A stretch of 64,000 bases of DNA from Heliopora coerulea (lineage: Eukaryota; Cnidaria; Anthozoa; Scleralcyonacea; Helioporidae). The translations under genes and the position numbers were made by a program. This document shows positions 63,901-64,000 of the stretch, in pieces (positions within the stretch are counted from its first letter, which is position 1; the number at the start of each line of letters is the position of its first letter). The stretch is taken from the NCBI GenBank assembly GCA_030142905.1, contig JASJOG010000024.1:310001-374000 (forward strand), written 5' to 3'. Below the pieces are notes generated by a model, which did not search any database, was not told the DNA's origin, and was given only the letters and a program-made list of their open reading frames with translations.

Positions 63901-64000
63901 AAACATCTTCGAACAGCATCTTGGAATTTCAGCATCTGAGTTATAATACAAGACGAAACTGATCACGGTGAAACGAAACTTCACAATTAACCTACACTGC
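60956..64000. other. No recognisable gene; (GAT)n at 61163-61178
   Basis: A short GAT microsatellite is the only clear feature. I looked for the next ABCB exon (FR.A followed by TM1) on the + strand and did not see it. A 44-codon frame from 62945 (MANLANFLRKHVIPLAVV...) has one hydrophobic stretch but no support. Confidence 0.5.

Overview
This is a window of animal (metazoan) nuclear DNA. It is AT-rich, the host genes are split into short exons by GT-AG introns, and most of the rest is transposon debris. The mix of Penelope-like elements with GIY-YIG nucleases, a CR1/L2-type LINE carrying the [12 protein letters not shown] motif, hAT elements and a Ginger1-like transposon with an OTU domain fits an anthozoan cnidarian (coral or sea anemone) best. 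That placement is inference; other invertebrates cannot be excluded from this sequence alone.

The main host gene is the 3' part of a full-length ABCB (P-glycoprotein/MDR1-like) transporter on the + strand. Eight exons from 5739 to 33099 join in phase to give 453 residues: the second half of transmembrane domain 2, the complete nucleotide-binding domain 2, and the natural stop. Exons for the N-terminal two thirds must lie upstream of the window. The introns are swollen by transposons: a 4.1-kb hAT element (6851-10953), a hAT MITE (13839-14809), a 3-kb LINE plus two Penelope-like elements and a SINE/microsatellite cluster (15.9-22.9 kb), and another Penelope-like relic with a nested SINE (26.7-28.7 kb). 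Two long, almost perfect hairpins (14249-14355 and 30312-30440) also lie in these introns; the second starts 10 nt after a splice donor.

From 33.1 to about 54 kb I see no host gene. This stretch holds a decayed Penelope-like element (34.2-35.4 kb), a pogo/Tigger-like MITE with TA duplications (36184-36988), a Ginger1-like DNA transposon with CCGG duplications (40152-42891; dead integrase, open OTU domain), a hAT MITE (49496-50200) and a Ty3/gypsy relic (50.4-51.9 kb).

From 54 kb on, two small exons (54058-54164 and 60612-60696) join in phase to give a charged N-terminus ending in KSPMVSYGDL, like the start of an ABCB transporter. I infer a second, tandem ABCB gene that begins here and runs off the right edge. 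A short ORF with a signal peptide (54571-54762) lies inside its putative first intron.
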